Positions 1 to 8,141 of a DNA stretch of 28,603 bases are shown here, in pieces; position 1 is the stretch's first letter, and each line of letters begins with the position of its first letter. Below the pieces are notes generated by a model. It had not been told where the DNA came from and searched no databases. It was given only the letters and a program-made list of their open reading frames with translations. This stretch comes from Baffinella frigidus. Taxonomy: Eukaryota; Cryptophyceae; Cryptomonadales; Baffinellaceae. The stretch covers positions 31,070 to 59,672 of the forward strand of contig MU647716.1 of NCBI GenBank assembly GCA_026770585.1, given 5' to 3'. The position numbers and the translations under genes are program-made.

Positions 1-45
<45 letters not shown>
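1..45. repeat. Poly-G run at the contig end
   Basis: The first 45 bases are uninterrupted G. A run this long at the exact end of a sequence is a common artefact of two-colour short-read chemistry or of assembly breaking in a homopolymer, although a real homopolymer or terminal tract is possible. No coding or regulatory role can be assigned. Confidence 0.9.
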
Positions 46-47
<2 letters not shown>

Positions 48-1090
48 GTACGGGTTTGTTGTGTTTGGCGCGCTGCGGGTTCCCAGGGGGAGGGGTTGGT
101 ACCAGCTCGCGGTTGATGTTGGTTGTGAGAAGTGGGGAGGGGTTCGTCCGGGGCGGTGGCGGCACCTGACGAGGTCGGTCCTGTTTGGTGGGGTGGGTCA
201 CGTGAGCGATTTGGGGCCAGTGGATGTGCTGGAGAGGGTCCTGCGGTGTGTTGTTTTGCGTTCACATTTTTAGAGAACGAACTGGTGCATGCGGTTTTTA
301 GGTTCTTGCGGCTAAGCTGTCCCGGCGTGGCCGTCTGTGGGCCCTGGAGGTTGAGGGTTTCCGGTACGTTTCAGTTTCCCTTGGAGCTTCTTCACACGTT
401 GCTGAGTGAGGCTCGTTTGCACCTCTTCTCAGCTCGCGCCCGTCACCCTGGGTCCCCGCGCCCATAATTCACCACTCGTGCTCTGGAAGCTCCCACTTAT
501 GGCTGGCCTTGTCTGCCTGCCCACCTACCTAGCTACCAGGGGATGCGGGGTGTCTTCTAGGTGGTGGTGTGGCGGTGGGGCCGGAGCGGGGATGAGTCTT
601 GCCGCGTTTCCGTGGAGCTGCTCAGGTGGGTGATGGTGACTCGGTAGTTGTGGGAGTTGGTGGGGGCGAGAGGTTTGACTGGGATGGACGGAGCGCCGGA
701 GATCGGCGCGAGCAGCTGACCGTGGTGATCCGGTTTTCTGTTGGCGCCGGTTGGTGTGACGGGGTTTTGTGTCAGCTGTTGTCAGGGGTGGCGGGTTGGC
801 ATGGCGAGGTGTGGAGGGCAGCGTTCCACGAGTTGTCGTGTCGTGCCGGTGCGCTCGGATGGCTGCCGCCTGCTTTGGGAGGGAGGGTGGGCTGGGGTGC
901 TGGGTTGGAGAGACATCGAGCTTGGTCGGTGTGAAATGGATCAGATGTGCTCGGCTGCGCGCGGTGGGATGATCACCGCGCGCGGTTGGTTGGCAGAGGG
1001 GCATGCTGTGGGCGAGGTGGTCTCGAAGTTGCCGCGCGCATCCCATGGAGGGATGCTGCGCGATTCCTGGGAGCATCTGGTCTCTCATTG
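46..1090. other. GC-rich segment with no supported gene
   Basis: This kilobase is rich in G and T on the plus strand and differs visibly from the more balanced DNA after about 1090. Open frames exist on both strands, but their translations are low-complexity (Arg/Pro/His-rich on minus, Gly/Val/Trp-rich on plus), as expected when stops are rare in GC-rich DNA. No start context, domain or repeat supports a gene. The composition step near 1090 may mark the edge of a host segment or of another inserted element. Confidence 0.6.
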
Positions 1091-1410
1091 CCTACACCTA
1101 TAGCCTCGTTGTTGAGCTCAGTCCCTTTGACAATACAGAGCGTTTTTTGGTGCGGACGACATGCCGCAGAGGAGCTGTGGGTATCAATAATAGTCCAGCC
1201 TGCTGGAATGAATCGAACGCGATTATCTGACACACGGACAGCAGCAGACCCCAACACGTGCTGTAGAAGTGAACCACCCCCCCAATCTAGAGGCCGCTGG
1301 CTATCTGTGTCGATCATGTATGGAAACTGGTCTTCACGGATGCTGCGAACATACGCCATACAACCGTGTAGCAAACACAACAATAAACACATTATTTGGG
1401 CCGGTGACAT
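973..1410 (-). CDS. Putative secreted or envelope protein with signal peptide
   Basis: I do not recognise this protein. The chosen ATG at 1410 gives a short N-terminus, then a hydrophobic core (IMCLLLCLLHGCMA) that resembles a signal peptide, followed by a hydrophilic region with scattered cysteines. A TATTTAATAG box (1447-1456 on minus) lies about 37 bases upstream, which supports this start over the in-frame ATG at 1443. The last 35-40 codons run into the GC-rich segment starting near 1090 and become Arg/Pro/His-rich, so the natural C-terminus may have been lost or replaced at that junction. It diverges from the membrane protein at 1492. Function is unknown; an envelope-associated or secreted product is inference. 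Confidence 0.5.
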   Translation of the reverse strand: MSPAQIMCLLLCLLHGCMAYVRSIREDQFPYMIDTDSQRPLDWGGGSLLQHVLGSAAVRVSDNRVRFIPAGWTIIDTHSSSAACRPHQKTLCIVKGTELNNEAIGVGNERPDAPRNRAASLHGMRAATSRPPRPQHAPLPTNRAR

Positions 1411-1445
1411 GTGGAAGGATTGAAATGTGAAACAAACCACCATAT

Positions 1446-1460
1446 ACTATTAAATATACA
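1446..1460. promoter_or_regulatory. Divergent TATA-type promoter region
   Basis: An AT-rich core with TATTTAATAG on the minus strand and TTAAATATA on the plus strand sits between two divergent genes, about 37 bases from the minus-strand ATG at 1410 and about 34 bases from the plus-strand ATG at 1492. The same TATTTA(A/G) word precedes four genes to the right (16533, 16847, 17414, 18130). Confidence 0.5.
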
Positions 1461-1491
1461 CATCACCAAAGTATCCCAGCTACAATAAATT

Positions 1492-2034
1492 ATGAGCGCA
1501 CCTATACACCTTCTTCTCGTGTTATCTAAACACATCACGTGGGTATGTATGATTGAATTCACACTGTTGATTGTAATCAACTTCATTTACACACTCCATA
1601 CAGAACTCACCACAGTTCGACAGCGTCTGATGGATGACCAATGGCTACTTGCCCGGTGTGGTGAGCCAGACTTCTACATGCGCTTGAAGCAACACACGGA
1701 CCTCTGCGAGGAAGTAGAAGCCAATTCCAGGCGTAGCATTCTGCTCCATTTGGTCACAGCCGCACTTAGTAGCGCACAACTGTGTGGTTTTGACAGCTGT
1801 GTTGACATCGCCATCCCTGTCGTGGATATGCTCCTACGGGGTGGTCTCATCACAGTGTCCATCGCGATCGCTATCCTGTTCATCCTGCCTACTCTTTTCA
1901 TTGTACTTTACCGCAGATTCGTAGATAACATCGCAGAGAACCACCTAAAACACAAGTACAACATGCCATACGGTCTCAACACGTCATTGATCCATTGCCA
2001 CCAAGACCAGGCAGGCGTTCATAGACGCATATAA
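1492..2034 (+). CDS. Two-TM membrane protein of unknown function
   Basis: The 180-residue product has a hydrophobic segment near residues 16-36 (CMIEFTLLIVINFIYTL), a hydrophilic middle region (about 40-110) with cysteines that could form disulfides, and a strong second transmembrane segment near residues 117-140 (LITVSIAIAILFILPTLFIV) followed by a basic tail. The topology suggests a protein anchored at both ends of a central loop. I recognise no family. It is transcribed from the divergent promoter near 1450 and converges on the minus-strand ORF at 2049-2288. Virion-membrane function would be inference from the viral neighbourhood. Confidence 0.65.
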   Translation: MSAPIHLLLVLSKHITWVCMIEFTLLIVINFIYTLHTELTTVRQRLMDDQWLLARCGEPDFYMRLKQHTDLCEEVEANSRRSILLHLVTAALSSAQLCGFDSCVDIAIPVVDMLLRGGLITVSIAIAILFILPTLFIVLYRRFVDNIAENHLKHKYNMPYGLNTSLIHCHQDQAGVHRRI

Positions 2035-2048
2035 TACACCACGAACAA

Positions 2049-2288
2049 TTACACAGTATGGTCACGTCCAACATTGAGTATGTTTACAACGATTGGCGAC
2101 CGAGAAAACCCCGACCCACGCGTATCCGACTTAGTTTGTGAGTTTAAGTGTGTCTCTCGAATGATAGCGCATTGTTTAACAGTGTTCACATAATTCAACC
2201 AAAATCGCAGACATGAGTAAAACATCATATCCTGAACTGAAACACGTGGATCGAATTCTATGAAACTTTTCAATTCCGCCTCGCTCAT
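2049..2288 (-). CDS. Small hypothetical protein overlapping the coiled-coil gene end
   Basis: This 79-residue ORF begins at an ATG that overlaps the TGA of the preceding minus-strand coiled-coil reading frame (ATGA overlap, 2285-2288). The first two thirds (MSEAELKSFIEFDPR..., then a hydrophobic-aromatic stretch) look protein-like; the last 20 residues do not. It could be a separate gene expressed by stop-start coupling, or the true C-terminus of the coiled-coil protein after one more frame break, since that protein already shows several. No family is recognised. Confidence 0.4.
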   Translation of the reverse strand: MSEAELKSFIEFDPRVSVQDMMFYSCLRFWLNYVNTVKQCAIIRETHLNSQTKSDTRGSGFSRSPIVVNILNVGRDHTV

Positions 2289-4565
2289 ACCACTTGCATA
2301 GTCATTGGTCCAGCCCTGTTTTGAATAATGAGATCCGTCACTTCGTCGTAGGACCTACGCCCATTGTTGTTCACAGCTTCAACCAGTGCAGGAAATTTTG
2401 CTATTGTATATTCGTCACCTTCCTGAATGTACTTCTCAACCGCTCCCCGCAAAATGACTTGTGATTTTACAAATGCGTCCAGTTGGGGGAGTAGAACACT
2501 GTTTTCACCAACACGATTCATGATGGATTGAAATTCTGCTATCAGTAGTGTGGCGTGAACATTGTTACCAGACATTGCAATTCTGGTATCAGTTAGGTAA
2601 CGGTTTAAATTCGATTTTAACAAAGCGATCTCAGTCTTGAGAGGTTCGATTTCTGTGGATAATTCCATGTTGAGCGTTTCCGCACCCCCCTCCTCAAATG
2701 ACACGTATCTTATCAGTTAGAGTCTCAATTTGCGCCTTATCAGAATCGTTCTTATCATGAAATTGCTTGATTTTTTCAGCTAGAGTATCAATTGATGTTT
2801 GAAGTTTCGATAGCAATTCTTCATTTTCATTTATCAACTCTTCATTTCCCTTGAGCAACTCTTCATTTTCATTTATCAACTCTTCATTTCCCTTGAGCAA
2901 CTCTTCATTTTCCTAGACGTTTTTTTTTTTCGCTGTGGTTGTCGACGCGAAGTTCATCATTTTCTACCTCAAGTGCTGACATGGTGGCTTTAAGTTCAAC
3001 ATAACGAGTCTCTTCTGCCTCAAGTTTCGACACAAGTCGAGATATAATTTCTTCGTTCGAATTATGATCTGACGTTCCCTTTTTGACCTCTTCACGAAGG
3101 CTATTTATCGTATCGTGGTTCCTTTCAGTGCTTTTTTGACCCTTGCTTCGAGTTCATCGTTCTCGCCCCTCAATACAGTGTACTCTTCCAGTGTCTTTTT
3201 GGCACTTGCTTTGAGTTCAGAGTACTCGCCCCTCAATACAGTGTACTCTTCCAGTGTTTTTTTGGCACTTGCTTCGAGTTCAGCGTACTCTCCCCTCGAT
3301 ACATTGTACGCTCTCCTCAATGCAGTGCACTGTTCCCTCAGTTCCTGGTTTTCTTGCCCACACTTCTGTTTTTCCTCGTCTATTTCATGTTCACTGTCTT
3401 GAATTTGCTTTGTTCTCAATTGAGCCAACTCATCTACACAGGCTTGCTTCAATTGATTTATTTCAGTGGCATGGCCCTTCTTCATCTCAGCTTTTTCACG
3501 TTTATGTTCAGCAACCAATTCGTTAATGACATTTTGATGTGCTTCGTCTGTGGTTGAATGGTGTGCAGCAGTCAGCGCAGCAATTTCTTCCTCCTGCCGT
3601 GTTGTAATTTTATCAATTAGGGTTTGGTGGATCGATTGAAGTGAAGCGATAAGCAACTCTTTATCCTTCTTGTATTCCTGTTGGCTTGCAATTATTTCAT
3701 CCTTATATTTCTTTTCAAGTGCGATCATTTGATCCATGAATTTTTGGCTCTTTGCACTTTCGGATTTGCGTGTCTTTTGTGTGTTTGATGTTTTTATCCA
3801 GTTCCAATTTTTTAACTTCTGTGCGCAACCTGTCAACCTCCGTTTGCGCAATTTGCACCTGCAGTTCCCTATTGTTTTCTACCTGATCAAGCGCTTTATC
3901 CGCATCATTCAAATGGGTTCTTACTCCTTCCAACGTTTTCAATTCCATCTCTTGTCCTTCAATGAGCCGATTTGCTGCGGCCAGTTCATTCTTCAATTCG
4001 GTCATTTCAGTCATTGTTATTTTCCACAGTCTATTGTTTGAATCCTTTTCACTTCGCGAGTCCGCCGTTGCTTTTGTCGATTTGTCTTCTTGCGCTGTTA
4101 CTTCCGCCGTTGATTTCTTCAATTTGTCTGCTTGCGCTGTTACTTCCGCCGTTGCTTTCTTCAATTTGTCTGCTTGCGCTGTTACTTCCGCCTGTAGTGT
4201 GGTAATTGTTTTTTTCGATTGGGACACGCTAGCCCATACAGTCACCAATTCAGCTTGTTGTGCATCATACAGAACTGGTAATTTTTTCATATTTTGAGCG
4301 TCAAGTCGTAGTGACCGCTCACTGATTGATCCCCTTAACGCCACCAATCCTTCATGTTCTTTCTTATTTTTTTTGGTAAGAAGCGAGAGTTCTTCCTCAT
4401 TTTGAGTGACAAGGGCCGAGAATTGTTGTACAAGAGTATTGAAACCTTCCACCGTATTTTTTTTTCAAGTTGCTTGATTTGCGTTTGCACATTCTTCCAG
4501 GTTGCACCGAAAATTTGTGGCACGAAATTACCCGCACACTTTGCACGTAATGATATGTTGAACAT
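2285..4565 (-). CDS. Long coiled-coil protein, interrupted by several frame breaks
   Basis: Five consecutive minus-strand segments in changing frames all read as Lys/Glu/Ala/Leu-rich coiled coil: 4565 to about 4463, 4452-3715, 3851-3105, about 3117 to 2908, 2912-2694, then 2704-2285. Continuity of heptad-like composition across the junctions argues that they are one protein of roughly 750 residues. Breaks fall at or beside an A9 run (near 4465), a short A run (near 3790), the region near 3110, an A11 run (near 2927) and the region near 2700. Three internal tandem repeats have units of 14 or 21 residues, all multiples of seven. A TATATAA box directly abuts the first ATG at 4565, so the true start could lie further in. 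Likely structural or scaffold-like, but no family is recognised; homopolymer sequencing error or decay may explain the breaks. Confidence 0.65.
2815..2912 (-). repeat. 42-bp coding tandem repeat (14-residue coil unit)
   Basis: The minus strand encodes about two copies of a KGNEELINENEELL-like unit. Each unit is 14 residues, two heptads, so gain or loss of a unit preserves the coiled-coil register. Confidence 0.8.
3118..3300 (-). repeat. 63-bp coding tandem repeat (21-residue coil unit)
   Basis: Nearly three copies of a 21-residue unit (core: SAKKTLEEYTVLRGE) are encoded on the minus strand. The unit length is exactly three heptads. The copies differ by a few substitutions. Confidence 0.8.
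4066..4195 (-). repeat. 42-bp coding tandem repeat (14-residue coil unit)
   Basis: Three copies of AEVTAQADKLKKAT-like 14-residue units are encoded on the minus strand. On the plus strand the word TGCGCTGTTACTTCCGCC recurs at 4091, 4133 and 4175, a 42-base period, again two heptads. Confidence 0.85.
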
Positions 4566-4607
4566 TTATATACAGGTTTAACGATCACCAAAACCAATCC
4601 TATTTCA

Positions 4608-6485
4608 TCATCGACTATCAACGTCCGTGAAGTAAACCCCAAGCTGAAGGGCAATACATATGTCGTCCTTCATACCACCGATCGTTCCACTTATTGCACA
4701 TCTATCAGTCTGGAAAGTGGTCACACCGAGCTTGAACTGGTAAGAGTAAACATTGAGCTGCTCCCGCAACCGTTCGAGGTTGCCCTGGTCTTTCGTGATG
4801 ACAGGGTGTAAAATGTGCACCCTCTGGTCCCGCATCATCGTATTCAAAAGTGTGGACATGGCGTGCTTGATTGGTTGCGTGGTATACACACCGACGCGAT
4901 CACAGCCCGGGTTCATACGAAATGAGACCCTGGGGAGATGTTGCAACGCGAGCTTATGGTGCTCCGCCTCGAAACCAAGGTTTCTCTCTACATATATTTT
5001 CACATCAGAACACAGCCAGTGCGGCCTTGAATTACGAAGTCTGTTGATGTGGTCTTCGATCATCGCAAACTGACGATCAGGCTCTGCAAAAAAAAAAAAA
5101 ACGACTCAGTTATACGGAGGAAAAAAAAACCATCCCGCCCTCACACTAGTATGCAAAACAGGGTAGGGGCATACCTTTACACGAGGACATGATTTTGAGA
5201 CCGATAATCTGCACACCCAACACACAACCCGGTGGTCAGGACACACTTCTACTCGTGTTGTACGGGGCCAATTCTGAGCTCATATACAGTCTTATTAACT
5301 ACTTCAAAGAGAACCTCATAAGCAAACATGGCAGCGATATGAAAGAGACTCTAGATCAAATTACAGAAAAGGGACTTGAGTATGCCCGCGCAGCAATGCT
5401 CCTGTTACTCAACGTTGACACAACCGGCAAACGTTGGTTGTGTGTGGGCTCTCGTGAATTGAAGATCGCACCACTTTGCAAGAACAAGGCACCAAACATC
5501 TTCAAGACGTTATCAACCGACGTGGTCCCTTCCTGGCAACGCAATGAGGCACTCAGCGTGCAACAGCTCGTCAACCAGGCCAGGAGCGCATATCTCGTCG
5601 CATAACAGGTCAGGGGAAATACCTGAACCAGACCCTTCATACGAGTGAAGGAGATGAAGGCATAATCCGACTGGGACCCCCCGGCTGCTGGGTCCACCAT
5701 GATGCGTTGGCGGCAGTGGCGGTTGCTCATACATGATGGCAATGTCCTTAGGTCGAAACACGCACTGCAAACTGTCGATCGCCAGACCAGACAACTCGCT
5801 CTCAATCAGATCCGGCCGGTCTTGCATAATCGTCTTCAGCCGGATGTGGCGCTCAGAGCTCTGCCACCGCGGTACCAAATGGAGCCTGGTTTAGGGTGCA
5901 AACGGTTAGCAGCTGTGTTAAGGTTTTAGGGTTGGGTTGGGGGTTACATATGACGACATTCCACAGTTTTGCCGTTGTCGATGCAAGCTTGACACGCCAG
6001 AGTGATCTGGATGTTATGGAACATGGGCCTACCCGTCGATGCATCCCGCATCTTGAACAATCTCGTGTAAAAATTATCTGCAGGAACGCATTGCACATAT
6101 TTTCAGTGTGATTGGATAAGTCTTTCCATCGATAGACAATTTTTGAAAAAGTTGAGGTGTACATTCTGAAGTGAGCGTATAGATCGCCAGCAGACTTGCG
6201 CGGCCGACCAGCAAAAGTGGTGCCACTGTTTCGTACTGCGGAACGGACGCGCATAGTTTCAGGACCAGATTCGAAGTTGTTTCAGAGTTCAATAAAAGCA
6301 AGTAATGGGTATACGGGAGGGTGTGCGTACAAAGAATCCTGGGTCGACTGTAAACAAAGACGCGACATGCCACACATGCGGAAAGTTAGTAAAGTAATAA
6401 GAGTTAGACCACGGCAATGTGCGCAAACGCATGGGACGGGTGAGGGTTTGGACCGTACGCGGCTTCCTCGAATATCAGGACATCC
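4608..6485 (-). CDS. terL: Spliced terminase large subunit (DNA packaging ATPase/nuclease), N-terminus not found
   Basis: Packages viral genomes into procapsids: an ATPase motor plus an RNase-H-like nuclease. Exons inferred on minus: 6485-6454 (Walker B, DVLIFEEAAY), 6347-6331, 6235-6163, 6077-5948 (Cys/His segment ITLACQACID), 5885-5623 (nuclease Asp motif VDPAAGGSQSDYA), 5208-5175, 5083-4608 (YVERNLGFE, then GGMKDDICIALQLG with the last acidic pair; TGA at 4608). All introns are GT-AG with lengths 106, 95, 85, 62, 414 and 91, and codon phase matches at each junction. Several acceptors have clear pyrimidine tracts, the one at 5084 a long T run. One break remains: about one extra base near 5690-5720, just before the VDPAAGG motif. 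Walker A and the N-terminal third were not identified; they may lie in 6486-6872 or have been affected by the LTR insertion at 6873. Family order matches herpesvirus/mirusvirus/tailed-phage terminases. Confidence 0.9.
5189..5605 (+). CDS. Hypothetical protein nested antisense in the terminase intron
   Basis: The 138-residue product has a globular-looking composition: a hydrophobic strand-like segment (DTLLLVLYGA, about residues 18-27), amphipathic helices with mixed charge (about 30-75), a second hydrophobic stretch (AAMLLLLNVD) and a well-ordered C-terminus. It is not low-complexity. It starts 20 bases inside the 34-nt terminase exon on the opposite strand and ends 17 bases before the intron donor, so it fills the intron. 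No TATTTA-type box is visible upstream. I recognise no family. Herpesviruses keep antisense genes inside the intron of their terminase gene; the arrangement is analogous, but homology of this product to those proteins cannot be claimed. Confidence 0.65.
   Translation: MILRPIICTPNTQPGGQDTLLLVLYGANSELIYSLINYFKENLISKHGSDMKETLDQITEKGLEYARAAMLLLLNVDTTGKRWLCVGSRELKIAPLCKNKAPNIFKTLSTDVVPSWQRNEALSVQQLVNQARSAYLVA
5209..5622 (-). other. Large terminase intron (414 nt) hosting an antisense ORF
   Basis: On the minus strand the donor reads CAG|GTATTT at 5623/5622 and the acceptor reads GTGTGCAG at 5209. Removing it joins the nuclease exon (5885-5623) in phase to the 34-nt exon 5208-5175. It is four to seven times longer than the other introns of the gene, and nearly all of its length is occupied by a plus-strand ORF. 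Confidence 0.75.
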
Positions 6486-6872
6486 CTGCACAAAATGCAA
6501 CGCACACAATGTCAGATCCAAACACTCGTCATTTACAGAGATGCATAAAACAAAATAAATGGGTTGATGGGTGGGTTCAACCCTCCGGTTCCTTCCGTTG
6601 TCTTTTCCAATCCAAGTACATGCCAAGAAATATAATGTCAGTATCTCATCCATACAAGGTTACGAGACAAGTTGCACAAAGAAAGGGTGTTTGGGTCTGG
6701 GACAGCACCTGAACCTGCCACCCCCCCCCCCCCCACACACGTGTTGGTTAGTAAATGTTCAAGACAGTCAACATCAATCCAATAAAAAGCAGGGCAAGCG
6801 AGCAAAGCACTGCAGCAACACAAAACCCACGGAGGCTCTGTGATATAGAAGCACCCTGTTTATAGACCTGTT
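6486..6872. other. Gap between Walker B exon and LTR; candidate upstream terminase exons
   Basis: No convincing ORF lies here. On the minus strand a good donor (GTAAATG near 6534) and the acceptor at 6487/6486 would define a 51-nt intron containing a CTGAC branch-like word, so an upstream exon ending near 6537 is plausible, but its coding content is unclear. A branch-like TACTAAC word and a C14 run (6721-6734 on plus) also occur. A GTTTATAG box at 6859-6866 on plus could have been the promoter of the HNH gene now starting at 15894, before the LTR element inserted between them. Confidence 0.4.
6869..6872. repeat. Target-site duplication TGTT, left copy
   Basis: TGTT lies immediately left of the 5' LTR; the matching TGTT is at 15842-15845, one base after the 3' LTR. 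If read as 5 bp it is CTGTT versus ATGTT. A four-base match alone is weak, but it agrees with the LTR and polypurine-tract evidence. Confidence 0.5.
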
Positions 6873-7197
6873 TGAGAGACGAAGTAATAAGGACGCTAGG
6901 CTATGAGGTCAGAAGGCTTTCATGGGAGCTTTACGAGCTCCCGTGCGACTTGAGGAAATCAACTTAAGAACAGCCTTCTGAAGTGGAGACTTAAGAAAGT
7001 CAACTGGAAAAGGAAAAGTAACGTGACTAATGAAGGAGGGGCCGGAAAAGGGATCAAGGATTCGGGAGGATCCGTTTTCCCTTTTCCGGCACCTTGACTT
7101 TTCCCTGACACGATTCTGCGTCTCTTCTTCGTCGCCCGTCGCCTGCCTGTAAGCAGAGCATCCCCTGCCCTGCTTTTCCCGGCTACGGACTCTATTA
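6873..7197 (+). repeat. 5' LTR of element 1
   Basis: Begins TGAGAGACGAAG and ends CTCTATTA. Matches 15516-15840 except at 6943 (G/A), 6980 (G/A) and 7015 (A/C). It contains two stem-loops: GGGAGCT/AGCTCCC around TTACG (about 6925-6943) and a 13-bp perfect inverted repeat (7041-7053 with 7078-7090). Confidence 0.9.
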
Positions 7198-8141
7198 GGC
7201 TAGCGCCCTGCCCCCACGCAGCTCTGCTCACAGCAAGACAGCGCGGCGGCGACGCCCTTGATGAAACCTCCGGGAAATCGACGCGAATCCAACCAAGACG
7301 ATTGACTGACCACCCGCCCATCCAGTTTGATTGCTTGGCTCGATTGATTGACCACCCGCCCACCCAGTTGTCACACCCATTCTCAGATAGAGAAAGATTG
7401 CGGGCCCCGACCCGAAGCCGGTGCCCAACACTGCGACCCCGCTAGAGCTGCCATGATAGAGAAAGATTCCGGGCCCCGATCCGAAGCCGGTGCTCAACAC
7501 TGCGACCCCGCTAGATCTGCCATGATAGAGAACGATTCCGGGCCCCGATCCAAAGCCGGTGCTCATCACTGCGACCCTGTCAACCTGATAGAGAACAATC
7601 ATGCATGACTTGCTCTTGCCGGCCATTGGACCGATGCTGGGGAAATCCCGAGACCACCAAGCTAGATGCATACCCTGGTCAACCGCCATCAATAGTTCGA
7701 GGCATCAGGGACTGGCACCAGTCGGACGGCACCTTGCTCGAGGTCAACCACTCATTTGTACGTGAAGGCCCCGAGGAACACCCATGCTTAGGCCAAGCAT
7801 CCTCGTGGGTACGGTGAAGTGCCGGGAGTCGACTGTCACCAGTCGTTTACTTCACCACTATAATCACCCTTCACCGGGCAAAGAAAGAGAGCGGCCACGG
7901 GCAATACCCGAGCCGTCGTGACAGTCCAAGCCGAACCACCAACCCCGAAATCTCATCACTTGTCAAAAATTCCCAACAAAGAACAGGCCGCCCACTCTGA
8001 AAACCTCATGAGCAACCACGATCATCCCCTCACCACGGGCTCCACCACCCGCAGAGGCCTCCCGGTACGCTCCGCGGCCACCGCCCCGGACACCGACCGA
8101 CACGCTTCACTGAGATGCACGTCTGAGGACCTCCGCCACCA
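7198..8141 (+). other. Leader region of element 1
   Basis: Noncoding-looking stretch between the 5' LTR and ORF1. Besides the 69-bp repeats it has two near-copies of GATTGA(C/T)TGACCACCCGCCCA (about 7301 and 7343). Frames open through it are shadows of repeat and composition. No classic tRNA primer-binding sequence was recognised after the LTR end at 7197. Confidence 0.5.
7386..7601 (+). repeat. 69-bp tandem repeat in the element 1 leader
   Basis: Units at 7386-7454 and 7455-7523 (69 bp each), 7524-7586 (63 bp, diverging at its end) and a partial unit from 7587. Each opens with GATAGAGAAAGATT or similar, followed by CGGGCCCCGA. The 69-bp length is 23 codons, so both strands stay open through it, but no protein role is supported. 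Confidence 0.9.

Noticed and set aside
525-1088. Minus-strand 187-codon ORF in the GC-rich left end
   Set aside because: The His/Pro/Arg-rich low-complexity translation without domains fits a stop-poor GC-rich shadow.
5356-5805. The full minus-strand 149-codon ORF as a protein
   Set aside because: Only its part near 5623-5690 is terminase exon; the rest reads through the 414-nt intron and is not protein-like.
5921-5943. Telomere-like TTAGGGTTGGGTTGGGG stretch
   Set aside because: It is short, degenerate and lies inside the 62-nt terminase intron at 5886-5947; no array follows.
6486-6700. Terminase Walker A in a GGAAAAGAC word on the minus strand (near 6600)
   Set aside because: The surrounding residues do not fit a P-loop, and the frame is not clearly connected to the Walker B exon.
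7228-7692. Minus-strand ORF with three TGFGSGPGI-type repeats as a silk-like protein
   Set aside because: The repeats come from the 69-bp DNA minisatellite, which is open on both strands; there is no independent sign of translation.
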